Assembly: GCA_010645155.1 (NCBI GenBank)
Contig: CM021317.1
Location: 4,755,942-4,819,941, forward strand
Direction: 5' to 3'
DNA: 64,000 bases
DNA from: Tigriopus japonicus
Taxonomy: Eukaryota; Arthropoda; Copepoda; Harpacticoida; Harpacticidae
The notes under the pieces were generated by a model, which worked only from the letters and a program-made list of their open reading frames with translations, searched no databases and was not told where the DNA came from. The translations under genes were made by a program, and so were the position numbers. Positions 45,035-56,167 of the stretch are shown one piece after another; within the stretch, counting starts at the first letter, position 1; each line of letters begins with the position of its first letter.

Positions 45035-48000
45035 TCATGCCTCTTCTTCCGTAGGTTCATGTCCTTCCGATCTGCTTTTACAACACTTAATATCATATAA
45101 CACATGATAGAGAAAAAAGATGGCACATTTGAGAATGTTCAATGTAGTAAAAGGTAGCATCAGTCCTGCAACAAAATAAAGAACAAAGTCATCATAGAAA
45201 ACAGGTGTTAAAACTCTGTGTTATAATCAGTTTCTAAGTCACCCCAAATGTAAAAGGTTTGAAGAATCCCAATCATCCATGTGCAAAACACGACCCGCAG
45301 CTCGATTGAGGTGGTGTCCAAATGAAAAAGAGGCACCTTTTGAGAGCCATCGCGTCCAGAATTTTGTAGCTGCCAATTACTGATGCTATTTAAAGCATCA
45401 AGAGGACCGCCTTGAAAAATACGAACCATTTGGATGGCCTTGACTCGAAAATATAGAATGGCCTAGACACCAGAAAAAGATAGAATGAGGAATAGCTGTT
45501 TCTTTGATTTGATGAAAATTTTAGTTTTATTTACAGAGCCTTAGACACTAGGGGGCTTAAATATGTACTTTTTACCAGAAAAGAAACTTATTTGTTGTTT
45601 CTAGGAATTACAAGCAAAATCACGAGAATGTGAAGCAAACACGGTTTAAAATTCAAAATTAATTCCATAACATTTTCTTGTGCTGGAAGACTAAATATAA
45701 TAATATAATATATTTAATAATATTCATAAATACCCTAAAATGAAGTTGAAAATATTTTTTTTGCAAAAAACGATGTTTCTGCTAATTTTCATGTTAATAG
45801 CATTTCTCAAAATTTGCTTTTAAACCAAAAAATAACTTCTTGTCATGTTTAGTATTCCATTTTTTTTTGTTTTCTGCGTCTTTCACTTCGGTTTTTGGTG
45901 CAATTCTTGCCAATCTACCACTGATCTTGATACTTACCACAAAGAGAGACAACACTACGGCCAACATGTAATACAGCATTTGGGTCTCGGTTCCCGGCCA
46001 ACAACTGTAAATAAAGATAAATAAAATCAAAGCGCATCTTATAAAGCACTTCACCATACATCAGATGCTTACTAGATATCCAAGCCTTTAATCCCCTCCC
46101 AAGGTTGCTGAAGGTTGATCCCATCACTTGGAATTTCAATGTTTGGTCGAGTCAAGCAACTGACAAGGGTCAATACCAAAGCAGGAACATATCCAAGGAT
46201 CAGAGATACATACATAGGGAATTGAAAGTCACCAAAGGCCTGAAAACACATGGATAAACGGTTGCATTCAACGCAAATAATATTTTTTAGACTTTACCAA
46301 TATCAAGTCGGATTAACGGTGGTCAAGTAAATACTCGCCTCAGGTGCTGAGTTTCATACACAACAACTGGGGCAAGAAAATACTCAACAATCGTTAATCC
46401 AACTTGATTTTGGTGTACTCTAAAGTAAATCTTATATCATTAACATACGACCTAAAAATGCCCTGAAAGATTTTACTAGTGTACCCAAATTAGCGATGGG
46501 CTGAAAGGGCTTGCTGCGGCCGATGTTTCGGTTTTGGTATCGGTTATGCCTACAAAAAACGAAGGCAGACAAGCGCTATATAGAATGGAATTTGAAATTA
46601 AAGTCGAAGATTTTGTTTTCGTCCAAAAGCCTCTGAAACTCAGTTTTCAAAATTTAGAATCACCCATTGTTGTACGCATGAAAAGTAAGATGTAGAAGTG
46701 AATTTTGTCCTCTTTCGGCCGAAAATTTCGGGTTCGGTTAAGAGCCTTTTCGGTCCATCACTAACCAAAATTGAGTCAAATTGCATGCTCGTCATACTAC
46801 ATTCTCCGTTTCCCAAGCAACTAATGATGTAATATTTAAAGATAATTTATCTGAGATGATATTAGTACACTCTGAAAAAAAAAACCTCTTAAACGCGTCA
46901 ATATTCGACCCAAAGTCAATCAATCTTGTGAAGAATGAGAGCCAATCTTACCTTGATGTACCATTGAGTTTCGTCCAATCTGCGTTCCTTGGAATCTTGC
47001 TTTTCCAGTTTTGGGTTCCCTTGTTCTTGATTGAATCTTTTTTTGTTGTTCTTCTTCCAAAGTTCCAACAAATCCTTGGACATTTTATGTTCCACTGTTC
47101 TAAGGATATTTCCTACTATTTATCAAGGAGAAGAATATATACCCACAAATGAACCTGTACTCACATTTGGAATGGGTGGCCACATTTTCTTCAAGAGCAT
47201 TCTCTTCCAAAGTCAATCGTCTCTTTGTTGTCTTTTCCTCTGGTTTGGCATCTAATTTGACTTTTTGGCAAGCCTAAATTTTCAATGTTGAGTAAGAACT
47301 AAGAACTCTTTTTTTGGACTCAATTTTGGTCTGCAAAATACCTTGGCCACCAAATGACAAATGTGGAGCACCAACAGAAAGATCCATGTGAAAGTGGATA
47401 TATCCATGAATAGCTGAATCGCTGAACAGGATATACAGAAAACCGTAAAAGGTTCATCCTGGATTGATAATGGCTGACACGGTGACATCCAGAAGCCCAA
47501 AAAATTGAAACACTCCGATAAACACATAGTAAGGCAAATCTGAAAAATGCGAGCAAAAAAATTGAATGGAAAGCAAGAAATAAACTTAAAAGCTCGAACA
47601 ACTGCGTCTTACGTCATAAGATAGAGAGTGTTTAACTTGTTGTATTGCCGGTTTGGCACGTCTAAATTATTGGCTCCAATTTTCGGCAAGTATTGTGTAC
47701 AACAGAGGCTAGTTTTTTAAGCGCAAAAATCGATCTCAAGATCGAATTTACAGTACTAAAGTACGATCTTAAGATCGATCTTTGCGTCTTAAAAAACTAG
47801 CCTCAGGGGTCGGCAAACATTTTTAGGTCAAGGCCCACGAAATTTGATTCGTGCTGTCTGAGGCCCACCAACCAGGCAGTGGTAGGTTCAGGGGCCCACA
47901 AATTAGCGGTCAAAGAGCTTTGGGCCCACAAGTACAGTACTATGAATGGCTCTCGGGCTCACTATTTTGGACTTTCTCCATAGCTCCTGGGCCCACCAAC

Positions 48001-51000
48001 GACCACCCTTGGGCCCACATTTGGCCCGCGGCCCACCGGTTGCCGACCCCTGGTGTACAACATAGGTACGAGCAATAACTCGTCTTCATGGTCTCTGCCC
48101 AAACCCCGGAATTGAAAACACACTTACTGATAGGCGAGGCATACTTGCATCCCGCAAAGCATACTTTGTCAGACAATAAGCTCTTAAAGAGCGAAGAATC
48201 ATCCTCCGGTCAAAAAGGAGCCCTAAATCTATATGATATTTAAACAGAGCAACTCAGACGACCTTCCTTATTAGATGAACCAGTGTTAAGTTTTCAACGT
48301 GAATCAGATCGTTTCCTACAAAAGATCCCCGAACAGCGATACGTATGTCCAGGGTTGCCCAAGGGCAGCAAACTCTAACACATTACTAGACCAAATATTT
48401 TCCAAGACATGACATTTTGTAAATGAACTCATGACTTAGAAGGAAATCATTCCCTTGTATCGGTTACATATCTGAGGATCGCCTTGAAAACGTAACGTTT
48501 ATTTTATTTTTGTTTAAAAAATTATTTAACACAAACACATATCCTAAATTTTCAAATGTTTTTATCTAAATTACTAGACTACATGCAATAAAATCGAATG
48601 TGGCAACAGAAAAAGAAAGCACAAGTTAGGGCTTCATGAGACTCACATCTCACACTTGGCCATTTTTATCGAGGTTTAGAGAATTTTCTTAAAAATGATT
48701 ATTGATAAGCATAATTTGTCAAACTTTCTGTTGGTGCCAACCAAACAAAAAAAGGCACGAAAGCAACCCGATGAACCGTGAAGAAAATTTAAGGTTGCTC
48801 CCCTAAATCAGCGCCTCTTGTGGTCAAATTGAGACAAAGTTGCCAGTTAATGAGTGGGTTTTAATGCTACTATTTGACAAAACTTCAGGTTTTTCCTAGA
48901 TGCTTATATTTCTTTGCAAAGGTATTATGTTAGCAAAATCACACAATTTGGAGAAATAATACTGTCAAAAATTGTTAAGTATTTTGCCAAAGAGAGGCAG
49001 TAAGAAACACTATCTGGCAACTATGTCTCAATCTGACCACAAGAGGCGGAACAAGCTGATATTTTGTTCGCGGTACATTGTAATCCAAAGCGTGTGATAT
49101 TAGGTGACTTTCAGATTATGACGCTCTAAACAATATGCTTGTTGCTTTTGCTTTGCTTATTACAAGGTTTCTTTTTTGGAGCATGATTTAAATTGTTCGG
49201 GCCTCCTAATTTGTCCTCAAACTAAAAGAATCAATTTTTTGTTGTTGTTCGAGCTATAATTTAAAGAATGTACAAAAAATATTAAAATTTGGATGACTGA
49301 TGAAAACAAAACTGTTTGAAAGTGATGAGAATATTGGCTGACAAAGGTGTTCTTAGAGCACTGCATGGTCGAACCTGTGCTTTTAAGATTTAATAAATAG
49401 GGCTCGGATAAACTTATTATTCTTTAGCCTAAAGTTGCAGTTTTTTAGCCGTGTTGCTTTTTTATAACCTAAAATTGTCACTTTTTAAATAAAAATGTCA
49501 AATTTGGCCAACTGTTTGCCTCAGTTCAAGGCGAAATTTTGGAGTCTTAAGCTTGTCTTTTCTTTAACCTTTGGCTTCCTTAAAAAACGCAGTTTTACTT
49601 TGCAAAAAATGTTCTAGAATTTATAGAAACATTATTACTTTGAAATTGTGCTGATAAAGTCCTCGTAAAAAATACATTTCGAGCAATGATTTTTCCAAAA
49701 TCCTAACCAAAGGTTGCAATTCGGCATTTTTCATAACATCTAAGTCAAAAGGGTGGTCGGTAAAATGCGAAAACCCTTAAAGCTGCCCAAATTCTCACGA
49801 GCACTGCTGCCGAACAAGCCTTTTCTCTTCTTTCATCTGCATGCGAGAAGATTTTTGAAGAGATCACTCAAACCTCCTCCTGCATTTCTAATTGCAACAC
49901 ATGTCTGCTGCAAAGATTCCCTTGAGCTTCCTGAGACCTGAACAGAAATATTACCCTAGTTTTTTATGAACTGAGAAAAGGGGTATTTCTTTAACAGGCA
50001 AGATCATGTATGAGAAATAGGAAAGATGCTTCTTTATAAAGAGTCCATTGTAAAAAATGAATGGCACCTTTATACATCAATGAAAAAATAAAAATTAGAA
50101 AGGAAGTATTTGGTTACAATTGCAATATTGTGCAATATGTTCAATATTGTTATTGTATGATATTGCACTACACAAAGATACTTATTATCAAACGTGAATA
50201 ATTGTACCGAAACATCACTCCAGGATGTTTTTTCATTGATCATAAGTTACTGGTTTGATTTAAAAGCAACGTTGCCTTTTTGGGATTTCAATGCAAATAT
50301 GTCAAAAAAGCTCCAACTGTTTTTCATATATCTTCATATCTGTTTAGTGCATCAAACAAAACAGAATTTGAAATAATCACAATCGTTGCTGAAGAGTTGT
50401 ATCTTTTACAAACAGACGTAATTCGGCATTTCTGAGATGAAAGGGGTCCAAGGAATAGATAAAAGGTTGTTTAAGTTTCATTTTCCGGTTATTTTGTTGT
50501 ACATCTTAATTTCTGCAACCATGATAATTCAAGACGCTTCTTACCAACAATAAAGTAAACATTATATTCCAACCTACTTGAGACTCATAAAAATGGAACG
50601 TTGTTTGCAGCTTTTTAACGAAAACTAGATATCCAAAGGTGCTCAATAGGAGAAGTATTGACACCAAAATGCCAATATTGTTAATGATAACCAAGGCCAG
50701 AACGACGTTAGAGTGGTCAAAGCTTTCCGTTCCAAAACATCCGTCTTCATCGGAACCATTTCTGTGAAACAACAAAACCTCGGATGTTTTTGACTTTCTT
50801 AAAATTGGAGGGAAAGTACATGGATTTCTAGATTACTGGATGTCGGGCAACAGCTTGGCTGGTTAGCAAAACAGCACAATAAACTAGTTTGTGATCAGGT
50901 CCCGGGAGAGCGTTCGTTTTATTGTTTTAGCAATCCAGTGATTGACGTAATGGCATCCAGTTGTCTAGATATCTATGGATATGTCCCTTACCTTAACATT

Positions 51001-51551
51001 CCACCGAAACTTCCGGCTTTTAAGTCTCTGGGAGAAAACCAAGAGCGCATGTCAATGCTTGAAGCACTATTTTGAGTTCACAATATTTATCTGAAGAATT
51101 ATAGGTACTGAGATAAGAGAAAGTCAACAAATTGATAAGAACTCGAATGCATTTTAATTATGGGCTAAGTATTGTCTATTTGTCATTTATGTCTCATTAG
51201 TCATTATTACAGGGGGCCGAAACTATTTAAGTTAATAAAAAGAATTTAAGTGACATATTTTGCTTTTGCGCAGTTTTTAAATATTTTGGCTTTTTCTTCC
51301 AAATTTAGAGGAAAACTCCCCTTCCCCATTGAATGATTTCAAGAATCTTCATGATTTCAGTGAATCTTTTGAAATCTTTGCCAAAAAAATCATCTTTCCA
51401 AATACAAAACAGTTTGGTCCCTGTTCTCAAAATTGATCTTTTTCTCATGATTACCTGCTGTCTTTTTCCGTTTTTTTGGTGAAACAAGGGAAAGAAGGAG
51501 AATAAGAAACGACATACAGCCATACACAGGTGCAAGATAAGCAACAGACAT
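45035..51551 (-). CDS. Seven-transmembrane receptor-like protein with an apparent one-base frameshift
   Basis: Exons (high-low): 51551-51455 (signal peptide, ATG), 51025-50992, 50761-50578 (TM1), 48182-48128, 47539-47342 (TM2-TM3), 47273-47165, 47094-46952 (long charged cytoplasmic loop), 46239-46073 (TM4), 46004-45938 (TM5), 45462-45243 (TM6), 45165-45035 (TM7, TGA). All intron phases agree, giving about 467 residues, except that the sum is one base too long: within exon 47539-47342 the frame entering (YYVFIGVFQFFGLLDVTV, a clear TM2) meets TGA, while the frame leaving (PFTVFCISCSAIQL, TM3) lies one base away. A Cys at TM3 and one before TM5 (DIYCWPG) fit the usual receptor disulphide. Family uncertain; TM3 loosely recalls GPR143 or cAMP-receptor-like proteins. 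AATAAA lies 3 bp after the stop. The first two exons are less certain. Confidence 0.7.
46491..46763 (+). mobile_element. TA-flanked MITE (GTGATGGACCGAAA family), copy in receptor gene
   Basis: GCGATGGGCTGAAAGG at left, TTTTCGGTCCATCAC at right, TA on both sides, and the conserved internal TCGGTTATGCCTAC and CCTCTGAAACT blocks shared with the 27.4-kb copy. Lies in the receptor intron 46240-46951. Confidence 0.7.
47695..48060. mobile_element. hAT-type MITE with exact 8-bp target duplication
   Basis: GTGTACAA at 47695-47702 and 48053-48060. The element starts CAG and, after an insertion, continues GGGTCGGCAAAC; it ends GTTGCCGACCCCTG, the mirrored terminus (CAGGGGTCGGCAA). The interior repeats GGCCCACC/GGGCCCACA. 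No transposase. Lies in the receptor intron 47540-48127. Confidence 0.85.
47703..47806. mobile_element. 98-bp palindromic element nested in the hAT-type MITE, 3-bp duplication CAG
   Basis: The palindrome 47706-47803 (left arm AGGCTAGTTTTTTAAG, mirrored CTTAAAAAACTAGCCT, with ATCGATCT blocks inside) splits the MITE's first three bases from the rest. CAG occurs on both sides (47703-47705, 47804-47806). Confidence 0.75.
48812..49048. mobile_element. Inverted-repeat element, 36-bp ends CGCCTCTTGTGGTC
   Basis: CGCCTCTTGTGGTCAAATTG plus AGACAAAGTTGCCAG at the left is mirrored at the right with about two changes; 237 bp overall. In the receptor intron 48183-50577. Confidence 0.55.
49398..49685. mobile_element. 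Fragment of the AGGGCTCRGA element family
   Basis: Begins AGGGCTCGGATAAAC and contains CCTAAAGTTGCA and TTCTAGAATTTA blocks also present at 55787-56165 in related order. Right end not defined because another repeat follows. Confidence 0.35.
49686..49885. mobile_element. Solo arm of the 60-kb inverted-repeat family
   Basis: TTTTTCCAAAATCCTAACCA, ATGCGAAAACCCTTAAA, GAACAAGCCTTTTCTCTTCT and ATTTTTGAAGAGATCACTCA match the right arm at 60565-60767. No mirrored partner nearby. One frame is open for about 45 codons (TAAEQAFSLLSSACEKIFEE). Confidence 0.6.
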
Positions 51552-52361
51552 CTTGATATCAAAGTATTTGTGAATAAGCGTCTGACATTCTCATAAAAAG
51601 CACAATTACTGTGTTTTCCAGTGTTTTTTGATCAAAACATTAAAATCTTCCTGAATTCATCCGTTGATTTGCTCCCATTTACATTTTGGCTACAGTCCCA
51701 AAAGTTACATTGACGGATTAGAATCTCGAATAGAAAACCACACCTCCAGTCAAGGGAAAATGATGAAAACTCTAGGTTGAATATTCAACCAAATCTTGGA
51801 CACTAAGACATTTATTGAATGTTGGGTAAAAATCAAGAATGTCCAGAATAACCATTTTTCACTACTCAGTATAAATTTTTATGAGTGAAGATTTATTTAC
51901 CTACATTGCCCTCACTAAAAAATCCAATTTTTTATAAAAAACAACTCAAAAATGCCAATTTATGTCACCTAAATACCTACAAACTAAAATACTATTTAAA
52001 TAAAAATGAAATATTATGTTATTTATTATTGTTATGTTATGAATGTTATTTTTTTAACTTAGTATATATGTTATATATTATTAAATTAATTATTAAATTA
52101 GGTCATAATATATCAACACCTGTTGCAGTATGTTAAATCAAACATGTTTTTCTTTCAATGCAGTCGGAAATACGTTGAAAATCATTGTAATTGTTTCCAC
52201 AGTTCTCCGAGCTCTAATCATTCAGCAAGATTTCTTTCTTTATAACTGCATGCATGCTTTCAAATCGTTAGAGAATGTAATCAAACTTTTTCGGAAATGA
52301 AAGACGAAGGACCCACGCAACCTCCTATTTAATCAATAAAAAAGAACGACTGTTTAAGGCC

Positions 52362-52631
52362 ATGGCTGATTCGAGTCCCAAAGGAAAGAAGAACCCCAAA
52401 GAAAAAGCCAAAAAGGTCAAGAGTTCCAAGTCATCCGATATTGGCGAGGACAAGACCAAATCGAACCAACGACAAGTGGACATTTTGGACCAAGCGGCCA
52501 TGGAAAACGCGTTCAATATCTGCCACAATGTTCAGGATCTCTTGTATTTCCGGGGATTTTCATGGGAAGGCCAAAGCAAGAAAGGCAAGGCTAAAGCCAG
52601 GAAAGGTGGCGGAAAGAAGGGAAAAAAGTGA
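52362..52631 (+). CDS. SMKR1: Small lysine-rich protein 1 (SMKR1) homologue
   Basis: 89-residue single-exon protein with Lys-rich tails at both ends (KGKKNPKEKAKKVK and KARKGGGKKGKK) around a conserved core: VDILDQAAMENAFNICHN, then VQDLLYFRGFSWEG. Human SMKR1, as remembered, has the same plan (VDIL..AAM....IAHNV.D.L..RGF.W.G, Lys-rich flanks) in about 65 residues. The molecular role is not established. The start is a good context ATG (AAGGCCATGG). It lies divergent from the receptor gene, starting about 0.8 kb beyond that gene's first exon. No intron seen. Confidence 0.8.
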   Translation: MADSSPKGKKNPKEKAKKVKSSKSSDIGEDKTKSNQRQVDILDQAAMENAFNICHNVQDLLYFRGFSWEGQSKKGKAKARKGGGKKGKK

Positions 52632-55159
52632 TATTCTGGAACATGCTCTTCTAATCAAGTAAGTTGGCGTTTAGCTCCACCACAAGAACCACCACCTATG
52701 AACAAGATTCATGGATTCAACCGAGTTCAAGAAAATGATAAACATAATATGCCATGGTCTTAATCGATTTTTTGGGGGGGTAATCCCGTTAATCCCCTTT
52801 GTTCAATTATATCCCAGCGACATGATTAACCCAACCTTGGCAATATGAATATCACACATTTTGTGATCCTTTTTTCAGGCTTGGGGACAGTCCAAATTTC
52901 AACATCGTCCACACGCCCAAACTTCTTTTTCAAGGCCATCCTTTATTAAATTTTGGGGTTGCTCTCCGAAGGAATTCAGGACAATGCAACTTGCAGCTTG
53001 ATTCAAATTGGTCCCAAAAAGACCAGATAAAGTTGAATGAAGCTAAAGTGCAACAGATTGGTTACCAATGATTGAATTACAACAAAGTCAGTGCCAATTG
53101 TTCATGATGGCAAGGAGCTTAAGCAGGAGGAAGACCTTGAGGTTGCCGTCAGGAAAGCCTCAATTACGACAAAGTCCAGTCCAATTCAAAACACAGTAGC
53201 CTCCAAGCTTTTTGAAATTTTAACTATTACTATTTACTACTACTACTAACTATATAACTATTTGATATGATATTTTAAGTGGTCAAGTGTAAGAGGGTAA
53301 ACATAATAAATAGATTTGAGCCTTGTACAACTATCCTTCCAATTCCGCAGTTTGTGATGCTTTTACGCTTTTTCACCTATTTCAACAAAAAAAAACACTT
53401 CAAGAGATGGGCTACCTTTTGGAAAATCACAACATCAAGGTTTACTACAAATATAATGTTTTGCATTAGGATGCCTTAGGATTTGCAAATATTTTGCAAG
53501 GACAAGGAAAGGAAAAGGAAAATTATCAGGAAAAACTGTGCGTAATACAGGACGGATTTCAAGAATACACCTTGGGCCTAATCATTGTGCTAAAATGTGA
53601 GGTTTTTGCAACAAATACATACATTGTTCCGTTAAATTTTCATTGCACTGATTGGACCCAAGGTGTATTTTGAAAGTAATCCTGGCTTGATCCATCCTTG
53701 ACATAAAACGACAAAAGAAGTACACTTATCACTTTTATGTCGTTCAAAATTAGGATTTTAGCAGAACAAAAAGTGAGAGATGTATGAAATACAGTTTTGC
53801 ACTCAGGGGCCCCTAAGGACCAGTCACATGAAAATTTCAAGTTTCCCTTGTTTAAAAATATAAATAAAAGATTACAATTTTCTGAATTTAGTAATAAAAA
53901 CATGAATTTTATTTTCCCTAACGTTGCTTTTGTTTTATTTCTTTACAATTTTAAAGTCAATAATTTTTTGCTTACAGTTCAATTTATGACTCTAAGCCAC
54001 ACATAAATTAAAGGAATTAGACATTTTATTCCTTGAATAAATATGAAAAAATATGTCAGAATAGCGAATTTTTGTTGTTATTATGTGAAACTTGATGATT
54101 TTTCAACATTTCCAAGCAAAAAATGAAGTTTTTGTATTAAGAATTCGGACAACTTTATTGCATTTTACATATTTTTAACAACAAAGGAACTAAAAATTTA
54201 CATGAGATTGGTCCATAAGTCCTCCTGAGTTCAAAACTAGATTGCATACTCCTCACCCTTTTTGTTTTGGAAAAATCTTTATTTTTAACACCGTGTACTT
54301 AGAGAGCGTTTACAAAATATCACTATAAAATATTCAAATATCCATGTTGGCTACCATTATGTTGTAAATGAGCAAGGTTGTATAAGAGTAAAACCCGCCC
54401 ATTTCAATTTCAGGTCGTTTTTGGGCGTGTTTTCCGTTATGAGGAAATCCCTTTTTTTCGGGCGTTTCTCATTCATCCTCATTTTTTCTTTAGTTCTTAT
54501 TTGATGCCTTTCAACTAAGATAGTTTAATAATCCATGTGATATATTGTCAGAAATGACTCAACTATTTACCATTTTTTTTGGGTGCAGATTTTTTTATTA
54601 CGAGAATGAAATAAGATTCATACAGTAGCAAAATCCGAAAATATCAACCCTTAATGCACTGTCGTAACTGAAGGAGACGAAAAAGTGGATTCGTCAAAAA
54701 TTTGTCATTAGAAATGGGAAAGTTTGTTATGTACCATACCCGAGTTTCAAACTCGGTTTATTTTTATGTAACTAATAACAAACTTAAAAAGAAACTTTCT
54801 TGACCCCTTGTGCAACCAATGAGATTTGTGCAACAGAGGAAGAACTTGGCCATCAATTAAAATACCTGCGCCTTATCGTTCCATCGACCATTTTGTTTGT
54901 GGCTCTTTCTGACATCGGTTTTTGCCATGTCCAGATAAATTACTGGCCTGTCTCGATATCAACTGAAACATTGAGTACTGGACGAACACAATTTCTAGCG
55001 AAATTGAAAGTTGGATAGTGTCCTTCGTGACCTCGTGTAAGGAAATTTCAGTTCTCTTGTGATATTTTGTATGAGTACACAGAACCAAAAGTAACATTCG
55101 TTATACATATTTGGAAAATATAATTTAGTGTAAAATAGTATTTATTTATTTATTCATTT
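52632..55159. other. Spacer after SMKR1
   Basis: No gene supported. At 53063-53220 a short frame reads coding-like (HDGKELKQEEDLEVAVRKAS) and a roughly 25-bp block (AATTAC-ACAAAGTC-AGT-CCAATT) occurs twice, about 120 bp apart; probably a decayed coding remnant. The rest is AT-rich. Confidence 0.4.
53220..53275. repeat. ACT-type microsatellite
   Basis: Imperfect run of ACT/TACT units around 53222-53262. Confidence 0.6.
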
Positions 55160-55786
55160 TTTTTTTGGGGGGGGGGCGGATTTTTTAATACCGCTACAAG
55201 GAATGGGATTCCCTGTAAAGAGAGTTATTGGTTAATATAGTTTATAAAATTACCGTTTATATGAAATTTGATCTGCCAACGGGTTACTGTTGGCAGATCT
55301 GTACAACCCTTGAATAATGGGTTGGTCAGGAATAGTATTCGAAAATTTGTCCAATCCTGCCTTAAATGCTGTTAGAGGATCAGCTCCTACATATTCCCGA
55401 CGAAGACTAATGGGCAACAAATTGAACAATGAAGGAGCCCGATAAAGAAGAGAGGAGGACTTCATTGATCGAACTAGCCTCGATTCCTTGGGATTTGGAG
55501 GTGCTCTCAAAAGGCAAGTAAATCCTCTACGATCACTACAACTGATCTCAAATCCTGGGTTAGGACAGAGCCCATGAATGCTCTTGAAAACATACAGTAT
55601 CAGATACCTTTCATACCTTCTCTGAGTACTGTACAGCCCTAACTTTTTGAGCCTCTCCCAATACGAGAGCTCTCTCATTCCTGTAATATTCCTAGTGAAA
55701 CATCTTTGGACCTGCTCGACCTTTTGCAAACCTGCCGAACTCATTGGAGCCCAAATGGGGGAAGCATAATGATATTCGGATTGGAT
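55160..55786 (-). mobile_element. LINE fragment (CR1/L2-like), C-terminal end of reverse-transcriptase ORF plus 3' end
   Basis: Minus-strand frame from about 55786 to a stop at 55250 encodes the region after the polymerase core: YHYASPIWAPMSS, LQKVEQVQRCFTRNITGMRE, LSYWERLKKLGLYSTQRRYE, then SLFNLLPISLRREYVG. This matches the conserved tail of jockey/CR1-type elements (leucine-glutamate VQRR.T, L.YEERLK.LGL..LE.RR). The polymerase core with its YADD-type motif and the first ORF are missing, so the copy is 5'-truncated. The 3' flank carries a GCGG/CCGC stem-loop and A-rich tail. The upstream boundary abuts another repeat. Confidence 0.8.
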
Positions 55787-56167
55787 AAAGTTGCTGCTTT
55801 TTGCCCTAAAGTTGCACTTTTTGACTAGATTTTGGCCAAATATATGTCCCAAACTTGAGCAAAAGGTTGTAATAATAGGTTTGTTTTTCTTTCACATTTG
55901 ACTTCTTTACGAACACGGTATTACTTTCCACATATTATTCTAGAATTTAACAAAAAAAACTATCAATTTTCTTAAACGGTCCCATAAAAATGCGTCAAGA
56001 ATATAAAATTGGAAGAATTTCCAAAAGGATTTAATGACTGAGACAAAAACATACCAAAAGTTGCTATTCATTGCAAAAAAATCAAAAAGTTCCTAAATTC
56101 GGCTACGGTGGCAAAAATGTGCAATTTTTAAGCAAGCTGCATTTTGCAACCCTGTCTGAGCCCTTAT
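55787..56167. mobile_element. Fragment of the AGGGCTCRGA element family, right end
   Basis: Ends CTGTCTGAGCCCT, mirrored AGGGCTCAGACAG, and shares CCTAAAGTTGCACTTTTTGA with 49.4 kb. Its left part abuts the LINE fragment; the foldback element is inserted at its right end. Confidence 0.35.

Noticed and set aside
46781..47152. 123-codon plus-strand open frame with a hydrophobic segment
   Set aside because: It is antisense to two receptor exons that fit phase and splice signals on the minus strand.
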